Of a stretch of DNA of 64,000 bases, positions 1 through 8,554 are shown piece by piece (the stretch's first letter is position 1; each line of letters opens with the position of its first letter). Origin of the DNA: Dysgonomonas sp. UBA7710 (GTDB taxonomy: Bacteria > Bacteroidota > Bacteroidia > Bacteroidales > Dysgonomonadaceae). The translations under genes were made by a program, and so were the position numbers. The notes beneath the pieces were generated by a model, which was not told where the DNA came from, searched no databases, and saw nothing but the letters and a program-made list of their open reading frames with translations. The DNA is taken from the NCBI RefSeq assembly GCF_002482385.1, contig NZ_DLFW01000002.1:62001-126000 (forward strand), given 5' to 3'.

Positions 1-386
1 ATAAGCTCCATCATCTTTGCTTCTATCTTAGGAAAGTCCGCGTCTTTTACGGGAGTATCACCAAAGTCTATATCATAATAAAATCCGTTTTCGATGGCAG
101 GCCCGATACCGAATTTGGCATGAGGGTAAAGTATCTGTATGGCTTCGGCCATAAGATGGGCGGAAGAATGCCAGTATGCGTGTTTACCGTCTTCATCTTC
201 CCATTTCAGCAGTTCAATCGTCGCATTTTCGTCTATTGGACGGGTCAAATCCCATACTTGTCCATTGACTTTGGCTGCAAGTACGTCCTGAGCCAGACGC
301 GAACTGATGCTTTCTGCTATCTGCATCGATGTGGTTCCTTTTGCAAATTCTCGCACGGAACCATCCGGAAATGTAATTTTTATCAT
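1..386 (-). CDS. thrS: Threonyl-tRNA synthetase, N-terminal part (partial at window edge)
   Basis: This is the first 128 codons of threonyl-tRNA synthetase, which charges tRNA-Thr. It starts at the ATG ending at 386 and runs off the window. The N-terminus (MIKITFPDGSVREF) is a TGS domain, followed by the start of the editing domain with the HSSAHLMAEA stretch, whose first histidine belongs to the HxxxH zinc motif of ThrS editing domains. A possible -7 box (minus strand TATTTTTG, 443-450) would give a leader of about 50 nt. The 700 bp upstream are composite repeats. The catalytic and anticodon-binding domains lie outside the window. Identification is firm. Confidence 0.95.
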   Translation of the reverse strand, partial: MIKITFPDGSVREFAKGTTSMQIAESISSRLAQDVLAAKVNGQVWDLTRPIDENATIELLKWEDEDGKHAYWHSSAHLMAEAIQILYPHAKFGIGPAIENGFYYDIDFGDTPVKDADFPKIEAKMMEL

Positions 387-499
387 TTTTAGTTTCTATT
401 TAATTATGCAGCTCCTACAAACAAGCTACTTTTTTGAACTTGCAAAAATAATCATTTTTTGTAACAGAATTGATATTCTGTCTATTTTAATTTAGATAT

Positions 500-1020
500 G
501 CTTTCAGTAAACGGCTATTGATAACTGGTTATAAAATAAAAGGTAACAAAGGTTACACTTTTTCAGTAAACAGTAAACAGTTAGCAGTCAACAGTATTTC
601 ATGCAGAGACGCTAAGGCGCAAAAGGTAACAAAGGTAACAGATATATCAGTTAACAGTAAACAGTTATCAGTAAACAGTATCGTGGTCTGTCATGCTGAG
701 GGAAACGAAGCATCTCGTCAGAGAGTAGTTAACAACCTGTCTCTCGTATCTTTCTCCAAAAAGGTAACAAAGGTAACAGTATTTACAGTCATCAGTCAAC
801 AACTCGTAAGATGTAGAACTTTGCGCCTTTGCGTCTTTGCGTGAAACAAAACAAAACGCCAGCCAACTTGTAACTCGTAACTGCCCGAAGGGCGCAGAAA
901 TAACATTCGCCGAAGCGAAGGCGAGGCAAACTTGTAACTGCTTTAATCAATATTTCAAAGAACTATCAGCCAACAGCTAAAGGCTATCTACTTTGGTTAT
1001 ATAGATAAAATTTTTGTAAG
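500..1020. repeat. Composite intergenic repeat block A
   Basis: This 716-bp gap between thrS and the TPR gene holds no credible gene. It is made of short modules that recur elsewhere in the window: runs of CAGTAAACAGTTAGCAG, the pair GGTAACAAAGGTAACA (about 541, 625 and 763), ATGCAGAGACGCTAAGGCGC (601) and its inverted relative near 820, TGCCCGAAGGGCGCAG (about 883), and an AACAGCTAAAGGCTAT stretch (about 972). The same modules in largely the same order occur in blocks near 17.0-17.4 and 44.7-45.1 kb. Two GGTAACAAAGGTAACA copies contain minus-strand TACCTTTG (630-637, 768-775), pointing at thrS. Open frames here are short and made of repeat sequence. Confidence 0.85.
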
Positions 1021-1039
1021 AGATTAAAAGATCGTAATA

Positions 1040-1087
1040 ATAAATATTCCTCATAGAACTATATAAAATTCTATGAGGAATATTTAT
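1040..1087 (-). terminator. Hairpin terminator after the TPR gene
   Basis: A perfect 19-bp inverted repeat (1040-1058 with 1069-1087) with a 10-nt loop lies 16 bp past the stop of the minus-strand TPR gene. The stem is AT-rich and there is no long T tract beyond the A/T-rich arms, so termination is likely but not certain. Confidence 0.65.
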
Positions 1088-1102
1088 CGGGAGTATCTTT
1101 AT

Positions 1103-3157
1103 TTATTCCGTCATGCGCTTAATGATGCTATAAGCCTCCACAACGCCCATTTCCCCGGCTTTACGCATATCGTCGAGCGCACGGTCTTTATCTTTGACCT
1201 GGAAGCGGCTTAATCCCCTGTTGTAATACCCTTCGGCAAACTCAGGATCGCGTCTGAGAGCTTCGTTGTAGTCAAGTATGGCGGCACGGTAATCGTTTTG
1301 CTTGTAGCGTATTCCCGCCCTGTTGTAATAAGCATAGATAAATTCCGGATTGAGTTCTATCACCTTATTATAATTCTTTACAATCAGGTCATACTCCATT
1401 TTACCCGGGTCCACGATGGTTGTTGTAGCAGGTAATGAATTATCTTTCTTTATTCCGCCCAAGGTAGCCAAATCCGTTTGATCGCTTTTCTTTTCATATT
1501 CAGGTACATTTTCCCTCAGGTTGAGTTGTTTCGTATATACAACGGCCAGATTGAAGTATGCCAACGTAAATTTCGGATCAAGACTGATTGCCTTATTAAA
1601 GTCTTCAATAGAGTTGGTAAAATCCTGAACGAGCATATAATCCATAGCTCTGGCAAAATAGAGGTCGGCATTTGCCGGCTGATCGGCAATGCGTTTCGAC
1701 AGGTCGTCTATCGATTTGAAGTGTTCCTGTATCTGGAACTCGTTCAGAGAGGCCTCACTGTTGGTGATTCTCAATTTCTTAGGCAGTATCGCCCGTTTGT
1801 TTATATTGTCGATAAGCCGGCTGTAATATACAAACCTGCGTATATCGTTTGGCTTTTCGTAATATGAAACAATAAACTGAGGTTCCAGATCCAGTTTGAC
1901 CTGTTTATTTTGTATGCGGCCTCGGGTATCATTATTATACTTGCTTTTTTCTTCTTCTGTCTTATCTGCTACGACAAGCAGGTTGAATTTGTCGATATCT
2001 TTGTCCGATTTCTCCCTTGTCTTATCCTTTTCTGATTTTTCTTCGGTTTGTCCGGCGAGGATTTCTTTGTTCTTGCGGCTTTCTTCGTTGCGTGCATAAT
2101 TGAAGTCGCGTTCAGCACCTTTCAGGTCATTTTGACGGCGTTTGATCTCCGAACGCATATAAAATCCGTGGTAAAATTCAGGATATTCAGCCAGTACAAC
2201 ATTCAGATCCTCCAATGACCCTGTGTAATCCCCGATGTTATTCTTGATCAGGGAGCGGTTGAAGTATGCTATATAGTTATTCGGCTCAAACTTCAATACT
2301 ACATCAAAATCGGCTATAGCACGGTTGTCATCACCCACTTGTGAACGTAGTAATCCCCGGTTGAAACGGGCGATTATATTATTCGGGTCGAGGTCGATAA
2401 CTTTGTCGTAGTCGGACATCGCTCCGCGCAGGTCGTTTTTTGAATACCGTATCAGTCCCCGGTTGATATAATTACCGGATTGAAGCGGGTCTATCCGTAT
2501 AGCTTCGTCCAGATCGGCCAATGCTTTGTCATAGTCCTTTTTATAGTAATATAGCAACCCACGCATAGAGTAGGATTGGGGCAGGTATTTGTCGAGTTTT
2601 ATAGCCTGATTATAATTCTCGAAAGCCTGTACCGTGTCCCCCTTTTCCTGATAGAGCGCACCTCTGGTGAGGAAGCCTTGTGTATAGGTCGGATAGGTTT
2701 TTAGCAGGGTGTTCAGGTATTTTTCAGCTTCTTCGTAATCTTTCTTCTGGATATTGACTATACCCATGTTGATTAATGCAAACTTATCGTTCGGATATAC
2801 CTCCAGCGAAACTTTGTAATCTTCCAATGCTCCGTCATAATTATTCTGATTCTGGCGGGCATCGGCACGCAGCTGATAAGCTTTCGACATGAAGGGATTT
2901 CTTTCCAGTGCCAGAGTACAATCGTCTTCCGTACCCCTGTAATCGTCGAGGTAATATTTTGCAATAGCCCGGTAAAAGTAAGGTTCAGCGAGATATGGTT
3001 TTGCTTTTATAGCCTGATTGAAGTATTGTATAGCCAGTACATAATCTTCGAAATAGAGCGAATTGCGTCCTATTAAGATTACACGGTCGGTGTTAATCTG
3101 TGAAACGGCGATCAGGCTGTTTATCAGAACAAGTATTGAAAATAAAAATCTCTTCAC
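1103..3157 (-). CDS. Exported tetratricopeptide-repeat protein
   Basis: A 684-residue protein with an N-terminal signal peptide (hydrophobic core LFSILVLINSLIAVS). It carries two arrays of TPR units, about residues 25-350 and 480-670, recognisable by repeated A-x-Y-x-N/D-x-x-P patterns. The arrays are separated by a charged linker rich in K, E and D (about 360-430). TPR proteins act as scaffolds, so partner and function are unknown. It is minus-strand like its neighbours, sits between thrS and the wzc-like kinase, and has terminators on both sides, so it is probably its own transcript. A -7-like box (TATATTTG, 3184-3191) lies 27 bp upstream of the start. Confidence 0.85.
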   Translation of the reverse strand: MKRFLFSILVLINSLIAVSQINTDRVILIGRNSLYFEDYVLAIQYFNQAIKAKPYLAEPYFYRAIAKYYLDDYRGTEDDCTLALERNPFMSKAYQLRADARQNQNNYDGALEDYKVSLEVYPNDKFALINMGIVNIQKKDYEEAEKYLNTLLKTYPTYTQGFLTRGALYQEKGDTVQAFENYNQAIKLDKYLPQSYSMRGLLYYYKKDYDKALADLDEAIRIDPLQSGNYINRGLIRYSKNDLRGAMSDYDKVIDLDPNNIIARFNRGLLRSQVGDDNRAIADFDVVLKFEPNNYIAYFNRSLIKNNIGDYTGSLEDLNVVLAEYPEFYHGFYMRSEIKRRQNDLKGAERDFNYARNEESRKNKEILAGQTEEKSEKDKTREKSDKDIDKFNLLVVADKTEEEKSKYNNDTRGRIQNKQVKLDLEPQFIVSYYEKPNDIRRFVYYSRLIDNINKRAILPKKLRITNSEASLNEFQIQEHFKSIDDLSKRIADQPANADLYFARAMDYMLVQDFTNSIEDFNKAISLDPKFTLAYFNLAVVYTKQLNLRENVPEYEKKSDQTDLATLGGIKKDNSLPATTTIVDPGKMEYDLIVKNYNKVIELNPEFIYAYYNRAGIRYKQNDYRAAILDYNEALRRDPEFAEGYYNRGLSRFQVKDKDRALDDMRKAGEMGVVEAYSIIKRMTE

Positions 3158-3214
3158 GATAGATTGTATTAATCATTGAGCAGCAAATATATGAATAATA
3201 CATTAACAAAAAAG

Positions 3215-3239
3215 AAGAGAGGCTGTGAGAGCCTCTCTT
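3215..3239 (-). terminator. Hairpin terminator after the wzc-like gene
   Basis: A 10-bp GC-containing stem (AAGAGAGGCT / AGCCTCTCTT) with a 5-nt loop and T-rich sequence on both sides lies 14 bp after the kinase stop codon. It looks like a classical intrinsic terminator and separates the polysaccharide export genes from the TPR gene. Confidence 0.85.
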
Positions 3240-3252
3240 TTTAATATATTTT

Positions 3253-5658
3253 TTAGTTTTCGAAATAATCGTCGTGATAATATGAGTTCTTTTTGAGATA
3301 ATATGTCCTGTCTCCATAGTAGCGGGATGTACCGTAATAACCTTCACGGCCTTTAACATCGTTGAAGACGAGCGCGATATCTTCCACACCATCGTATTTC
3401 AACTGGGTGATAACGCTTTTGAAGAATGATTTATTTGTCTTGGCCCGGCGCACGACGAACAATGTCGTGTCTGCTATTTCTGATAGTATATATGCATCCG
3501 AAACCAGTCCCACAGGGCTACAGTCGATAATTACGTAATCGTACATTTCCTTCAGATGTTCCAATACTTGTTTTGTTTTAGCTGTTTTTATCAATTCACT
3601 CGGGTTTGGAGGCAATGTACCTGCCGGAATAGTATCGAATCCATAGTCGGGGTGGGAGTAAATAATTTCGTCTAAAGTTACTTGTCCTATCAGGTAATTC
3701 GAGATTCCTTTCTGTGAGTCTATTAGCAGAGTTTTAGCAACCGAAGGGCGACGAAGGTCTAAGTCCACAATGATAACTTTCTTGCCCATCAATTGATATA
3801 CGGAAGCAATATTTGTGGCTATGAACGTTTTACCATCGGCCGGTTCAGTCGAGGTGACCAAGACTGTGATTTTGTTTTCGCGTTGCGCCATGTACTCAAT
3901 CCGGACGCGCATATTGCGGAATGATTCGGCAAAACTCGATTTCGGATAATTCTTGACCAAAACTACTCCGTTACTGAGTTTTTTTGAAATGTTTTCTATT
4001 GTACCGATAACGGGGAACCCTGAAATTTTTTCACATTCTTCTTTCGTTGTTATTGAGAAATTTAATACTTCTTCTTTCAGTATTACAAAGCATAATGGAA
4101 GAATGAGGCCTATAATAAAGTAATATGTATAGTTCTTACCTATTTCGCTTCCGTTGATGGCTCCTCCCATTTGCCGCGGCGCTTCCCAGATAAAGTTGTC
4201 CGGTGTGTTCGAAGCCTTTTGTATCTTGGCTTCATATTGTCTTTGGGTAAGATACTGGTGGTACATCTCATTTACCCGGAATTCCCGCTGGAATTTTATC
4301 AGATCCCGTTCCTGAGGCGGAAGGTTGTCTATCTTCAACTGGAGCACTTCATACTTTCGTACCAGCGCATCTTTCTGATTTTGAAGATTGATCTGAGAAA
4401 CTTGTATTTCCTGCAGGATCTTTACCCTAAGGTCGTTCAGTTCGTCGATCGTTTTATTATATAATGGATTCTTTGCACCCAGATTCCGGGCTTTTTGTAG
4501 CAATTCATTATACTGTGTCACGAATTCGCTTAGTTTAGGATTCCGGATATTCATACTGGCAGGGTCCATCAGGTCGTCGGTGCCGAGTATTTTTTCCTTC
4601 ATCTTTTCAGTCAGGAGCAATACTGATTTTTCCTTCAGGGCGAGGGCGTCTTTTTCTCTGTCAGCGCTGTCCAGAGCTATTCTTAACGATTGGGATGAGA
4701 CATCATATACTCCTGTCTCTTTTTGGAATTTTTCAAGTTTGAAACGTGAAATATCCAGAGAGTCGTTGATTAATTTTAACTGGTTGTCGAGGAATTCTAT
4801 AGTAAGTTCTGCCTGTTCATTTTTTAGTGCAAGATTGTAATTCTCAAACTCTTTAAGCAATACATTCAGGTAATCTATGTCTTTGGCGGGGTTGGTTCCT
4901 GATATAGAGATGGATAAGATGGATGAATTATTTTCGAGTTCGGAATTGATCCGTCCATTATACATTCCTATCAACTGGTCTTCGGATAGGAACCTGAAAT
5001 TGAATGTTGATATATCCGGTTTAAAGGCGCCTTCAATATCCTTTCTGAAATTGGGCGTCTTATGCAGTTTGATTTTAAATAGCTTATAGTCAATTTCTTG
5101 GTCGAATGGGGCTATCAGGGAAATTTTAGTCTCCGATTCGGGGTTTTCTTTATAGCTGATTTCGCATTTTTCCGGGTCTATATAGCTGATTTCATATGAG
5201 TAATTATATGCTTCAGGCTTGATATCAATCATATCTATTTCGATAGGAGTGTCGGTATATAAGCTGATATATTTGAAACGGGTTTGAATATAATACTCGA
5301 TACGCATTTTAGCCGGTAAACTTTTTACGGTTCGCTGGGTCAGTCCATAGGATTTTAATACAATTTGCTGATTTTCTGTGTTACGCAATAATGTTCCTGT
5401 CGGAACAGATCCTGCAACTACACTGGCTGTGTTCCTATCTTCCAGAATCATCAGGGCCTGAACGTAGAATACAGGTACCCACGATTTGTTCTTTATATAT
5501 GCATAGCCAAGAAATAGGGCGACCGATATAACAAAAAGATACCAGTATTTCAATATACGGTAAAACCAAAGCACAAAATCGAATGAGATATTTGTCTTTG
5601 TTTTTACTTCCTCGAAATAGGGGTCGGACTCTATTACTTTTTTATTGTTATTATCCAT
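3253..5658 (-). CDS. Polysaccharide co-polymerase with BY-kinase domain (Wzc-like)
   Basis: An 801-residue inner-membrane protein of the Wzc/ExoP class, which controls chain length and export of capsule or exopolysaccharide. Two membrane segments (about 38-53 and 511-527) flank a large periplasmic Wzz-type region with coiled coil (about 285-480). The C-terminal cytoplasmic kinase has Walker A (EPADGKT, about 605-611), Walker A' (VIIVDLDLRRP, about 628-638) and Walker B (YVIIDCSP, about 708-715). The tail holds nine tyrosines, mostly as YY pairs, the usual autophosphorylation cluster. The two upstream genes encode the matching outer-membrane lipoproteins. No glycosyltransferase, flippase or polymerase gene adjoins. 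Confidence 0.9.
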   Translation of the reverse strand: MDNNNKKVIESDPYFEEVKTKTNISFDFVLWFYRILKYWYLFVISVALFLGYAYIKNKSWVPVFYVQALMILEDRNTASVVAGSVPTGTLLRNTENQQIVLKSYGLTQRTVKSLPAKMRIEYYIQTRFKYISLYTDTPIEIDMIDIKPEAYNYSYEISYIDPEKCEISYKENPESETKISLIAPFDQEIDYKLFKIKLHKTPNFRKDIEGAFKPDISTFNFRFLSEDQLIGMYNGRINSELENNSSILSISISGTNPAKDIDYLNVLLKEFENYNLALKNEQAELTIEFLDNQLKLINDSLDISRFKLEKFQKETGVYDVSSQSLRIALDSADREKDALALKEKSVLLLTEKMKEKILGTDDLMDPASMNIRNPKLSEFVTQYNELLQKARNLGAKNPLYNKTIDELNDLRVKILQEIQVSQINLQNQKDALVRKYEVLQLKIDNLPPQERDLIKFQREFRVNEMYHQYLTQRQYEAKIQKASNTPDNFIWEAPRQMGGAINGSEIGKNYTYYFIIGLILPLCFVILKEEVLNFSITTKEECEKISGFPVIGTIENISKKLSNGVVLVKNYPKSSFAESFRNMRVRIEYMAQRENKITVLVTSTEPADGKTFIATNIASVYQLMGKKVIIVDLDLRRPSVAKTLLIDSQKGISNYLIGQVTLDEIIYSHPDYGFDTIPAGTLPPNPSELIKTAKTKQVLEHLKEMYDYVIIDCSPVGLVSDAYILSEIADTTLFVVRRAKTNKSFFKSVITQLKYDGVEDIALVFNDVKGREGYYGTSRYYGDRTYYLKKNSYYHDDYFEN

Positions 5659-5774
5659 GATAACTATCTGTTTCTATAACGCTTATGTTTGTGCGTTTGT
5701 TCTTGGTCAAACTTTGGAGCTAACTGAATGTTTATAGTCTTTATTCCTCTACACCTGTGCTTCCCGCAGCTTTA

Positions 5775-6521
5775 TTAAAAGCCTCTGTATATGATTGAAT
5801 ATAATAAGAACTGTAATGGTACAGACATCGTTGTAATAAATGAACTCATCGAACTGATGTCAAAGAATGAATTTTTGTTTGTAGGGAAATAAATTACGTC
5901 GTTTGGTTTAATATAATAATATTCGGACTGGATTACGTCCTGACTCCTCAGGTCGAATGTTTTTACCTGTGTATTCCCATCGGGTCCTTTTCGGACTATA
6001 CTCACTCTGGTAAGATCCATCAGGCCGGTTGTCTGTTGTGATATAGCCAATGCCTGGTAAATAGTCATATTGTCTTTATATACCTGATAAGACCCTCTTT
6101 TATCGTTGGCGTAAATATAGAAAAAATTATTGGCCATGGTTACTTTTACCTGTACATCTTTTACAGATTGCTGCATTAGGTTTTGTATAATGATTTCAGC
6201 TTCCTGTATGGTATGTCCGGCAACTTTGGCCGTGCCGAAAAACGGGAGTATAACAGTACTGTCTTCGTAGATCGTATATGTTTTCAATACATTCTGGTTA
6301 TTGGTAATTACTGTATTGAAAGTGCTTACCAATTCTTGGTCACTGGATGAAATAGCACATGATATCATATCTCCGACATCCAGTTTGTATTCTGTAAATT
6401 CCTGCAAAGGATACTGCTTGTCAATAGCTTGAAGGTAGTTTATCTCTTCGCTCGATATGCAGGAAGAAAAAATGCCTGAGATGGATATACAGAGTAGCAG
6501 AAAATATAATGTGTATTTCAT
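5775..6521 (-). CDS. Outer-membrane polysaccharide export lipoprotein (short Wza type)
   Basis: A 248-residue lipoprotein of the polysaccharide export (OPX) family. The signal peptide ends in a lipobox (IFSSC, Cys about 20). An export domain follows (YKLDVGDMISCAIS, about 45-60), then a SLBB-like region, and the C-terminus is hydrophobic (about 225-245), as in short Bacteroidota OPX proteins. E. coli Wza is about 380 residues, so this is a reduced form. It begins one base after the stop of a second OPX gene and precedes the wzc-like kinase, so the three are probably one export unit. It is diverged from its neighbour, so a very recent duplication is unlikely. Confidence 0.85.
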   Translation of the reverse strand: MKYTLYFLLLCISISGIFSSCISSEEINYLQAIDKQYPLQEFTEYKLDVGDMISCAISSSDQELVSTFNTVITNNQNVLKTYTIYEDSTVILPFFGTAKVAGHTIQEAEIIIQNLMQQSVKDVQVKVTMANNFFYIYANDKRGSYQVYKDNMTIYQALAISQQTTGLMDLTRVSIVRKGPDGNTQVKTFDLRSQDVIQSEYYYIKPNDVIYFPTNKNSFFDISSMSSFITTMSVPLQFLLYSIIYRGF

Positions 6522-6522
6522 A

Positions 6523-7335
6523 TTAAAAAATTCTGAGTATTAATATTACAACGCCGGCTAGAGCTGTTACCATGCCAAAAACTCCGGTAAATGATGTGGT
6601 TGCCCCCAGGAATTTACCTTTAGTCTGAGGTACATATATAACATCGTTTGGCTGTATATAATAAAATTCTGTGTCAATAATATCTTTACTTCTCAGGTCG
6701 AATGTTTTAGTGAGCGATCCGCTCGCATTCTGCCTGATGATGGTCACCTTGGAGCGGTCACCGTAAGGGCCGATGTTAGTGGCTATGGAAAGTGCCTGGT
6801 ATATTGTCATAGAAGTACTGGTCATCGTTATCCTGTTTGCTCCGGCTTCTCCCAGTACGCTGAAATACCTGTTTGCAAGTGTTACATCAGCCATGGTTCC
6901 TTCCGAAAAGGTATTCAGTTTTTGGCTGATAGCGGTTTTTATTTGTAGGAGGGTAAGGCCTTGGACATATATCTTCCCTACATAGGGAAAGTTGATAGTA
7001 CCGTCGGCATAAACAGTTGTAGGCCTTATGTTCCACGTATTTTCCAGACTTCTGATTTCGGAGCCTACGCTTACACCAGTCGATTCGTCCATGCCTCTGT
7101 ATGTAGATTGGGGGCTATAACCCGCAAACATATTTGCTGTTTCACGGTCCCATGCATATACAATGATGCTCAACTGATCTCCGGGGATGACTTTGTATTC
7201 TTCCGCTTTGACCATCAACTGCGGGTAATTCAGCTTTATATCCTGCAGTAAGTCCGTTTGCTTGTTGGTCACACAAGAACTGAGACTGGAGATAATACAA
7301 AACAGTATTAAAAGTGCTTTCGTTAGGCTTTTCAT
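6523..7335 (-). CDS. Outer-membrane polysaccharide export lipoprotein (short Wza type)
   Basis: A 270-residue OPX-family lipoprotein with signal peptide and lipobox (SLSSC, Cys about 21). The poly-export domain begins at about residue 47 (YKVIPGDQLSIIVYA) and a SLBB-like segment follows. A C-terminal hydrophobic stretch (about 247-268) could span the outer membrane. It resembles the next gene downstream in length, domain order and the shared phrase YYI-PNDVIY. It lies 18 bp downstream of def in the same direction, so def read-through may help express the export genes. Confidence 0.85.
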   Translation of the reverse strand: MKSLTKALLILFCIISSLSSCVTNKQTDLLQDIKLNYPQLMVKAEEYKVIPGDQLSIIVYAWDRETANMFAGYSPQSTYRGMDESTGVSVGSEIRSLENTWNIRPTTVYADGTINFPYVGKIYVQGLTLLQIKTAISQKLNTFSEGTMADVTLANRYFSVLGEAGANRITMTSTSMTIYQALSIATNIGPYGDRSKVTIIRQNASGSLTKTFDLRSKDIIDTEFYYIQPNDVIYVPQTKGKFLGATTSFTGVFGMVTALAGVVILILRIF

Positions 7336-7353
7336 AAATTATTATCCGGTTTC

Positions 7354-7935
7354 TCAATTTTTATTATCCGAAGGTTTTACTTTGTAATGACAATTGGTAC
7401 GCCCTTTCATTAAATTGTTCAGTTTGCCCTTTATTAATTGTTTGCGTATGCCCGATATCTTATCTATAAACAATATTCCTTCTATATGATCGTATTCATG
7501 CTGGATACAACGTGCAAAAAAAGCATCGTACACTTCATCATGGGGAACAAAATTTTCGTCGAGATATTGTATGCGGATTTTTTCTTCCCTATCTACATTT
7601 TCATTGATACCCGGAATACTGAGGCAACCTTCTTCCATCTTTACTGTTTCACCTGTTTCTTCCACAATAACAGGGTTTATAAAGACCTTTTTAAATCCCG
7701 AATAGACCGGATTATCTTCGGCTAAAGGTTCCAGGTCTATAACAAAGAGGCGTATATCCAATCCTATCTGGGGGGCGGCTAATCCGATACCATCAGCATT
7801 GTACATGGTTTCGAACATATTTTCGATAAGTTCTTTCAGATTGGGATAGTCGGATGTGATCTCTCTGGTTTTCTTCCTTAGCACCGGATGACCATACAGA
7901 TATATGGGTAGTATCATATTTTTTTTATTGTTCAT
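7354..7935 (-). CDS. def: Peptide deformylase
   Basis: A 193-residue cytoplasmic metalloenzyme that removes the formyl group from the N-terminal methionine of new proteins. All three family motifs are intact: GIGLAAPQIG (about 49-58), EGCLS (metal ligand Cys about 104) and QHEYDH (ligands His about 146 and 150, catalytic Glu 147). The ATG overlaps the stop of ruvX by 4 bp (7932-7935), which favours this start over the internal Met 7. The deformylase-like protein at 10.8-11.4 kb differs in having a lipoprotein signal. This one is the housekeeping copy. Confidence 0.95.
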   Translation of the reverse strand: MNNKKNMILPIYLYGHPVLRKKTREITSDYPNLKELIENMFETMYNADGIGLAAPQIGLDIRLFVIDLEPLAEDNPVYSGFKKVFINPVIVEETGETVKMEEGCLSIPGINENVDREEKIRIQYLDENFVPHDEVYDAFFARCIQHEYDHIEGILFIDKISGIRKQLIKGKLNNLMKGRTNCHYKVKPSDNKN

Positions 7936-8357
7936 TTGTTTTGTAATCGCAGGCTCTCCATATAGCTTTGCAGTATAATGACCGCACTGATTTCGTCTAC
8001 AAGAGCTTTGTTTTGCCTGTCTTTCTTTTTTAGACCCGCATCAATCATTGTTTTTTGAGCTAAGGCTGATGTAAAGCGTTCGTCATACATTTCAACAGGG
8101 ATATCCGGATAAAGATTTTGCAGCTTTTTCACAAACGGGCGAATATGCTTCATATTCTCAGAATATTCGTTATTCATTTGTTTAGGCAAGCCTACTATGA
8201 TGCGCTCAACATTTTCTCTCTCCAAATAGGTTTTAAGATAATCGAACAGAGTATGGGTAGGAACAGTAGTTAAGCCGTTAGCAATAATTTTAAGCGTATC
8301 GGAAACCGCTATGCCTGTTCGCTTTGTCCCATAATCTAAAGCCAAAAATCTTCCCAT
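7932..8357 (-). CDS. ruvX: Holliday junction resolvase-like RuvX/YqgF
   Basis: A 141-residue RNase H-fold protein of the YqgF family, assigned to pre-16S rRNA processing and/or Holliday junction resolution. The N-terminus has the diagnostic FLALDYGTKRTGIAVSD with its first metal-binding Asp. The middle carries IIVGLPKQMN, and VDEISAVIIL near the C-terminus supplies the last acidic residue. I place the start at the ATG ending at 8357, four codons inside the longest frame, because a canonical -7 box (TACCTTTG, minus strand, 8367-8374) overlaps the upstream ATG. It overlaps def by 4 bp. Confidence 0.93.
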   Translation of the reverse strand: MGRFLALDYGTKRTGIAVSDTLKIIANGLTTVPTHTLFDYLKTYLERENVERIIVGLPKQMNNEYSENMKHIRPFVKKLQNLYPDIPVEMYDERFTSALAQKTMIDAGLKKKDRQNKALVDEISAVIILQSYMESLRLQNK

Positions 8358-8366
8358 ATTAAAAAA

Positions 8367-8374
8367 CAAAGGTA
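8367..8374 (-). promoter_or_regulatory. Candidate -7 box for ruvX-def
   Basis: The minus strand reads TACCTTTG, a full match to the Bacteroides TAnnTTTG element, about 10 bp before the chosen ruvX start. I found no TTTG at -33. The transcript would have a very short leader. Confidence 0.4.
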
Positions 8375-8554
8375 GATAAAAATCTTTATTTATCTCTAAT
8401 CTAATTAAGTAAATAGTATGAATCTACTCTATTTTGTTTTTTATAACAAAAATAAGAATAGGATTGACTGTATATCAGGGGTGATATCCTGTCTTTCTAT
8501 CAGTTGTGTTCGTAAAGTTATTTGGTAATAATAAATATTCTAAGGGTTGGTGTA

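Noticed and set aside
518..844. 108-codon plus-strand open frame in repeat block A
   Set aside because: It is built entirely of intergenic repeat modules that occur elsewhere in the window in non-coding context and in other frames.
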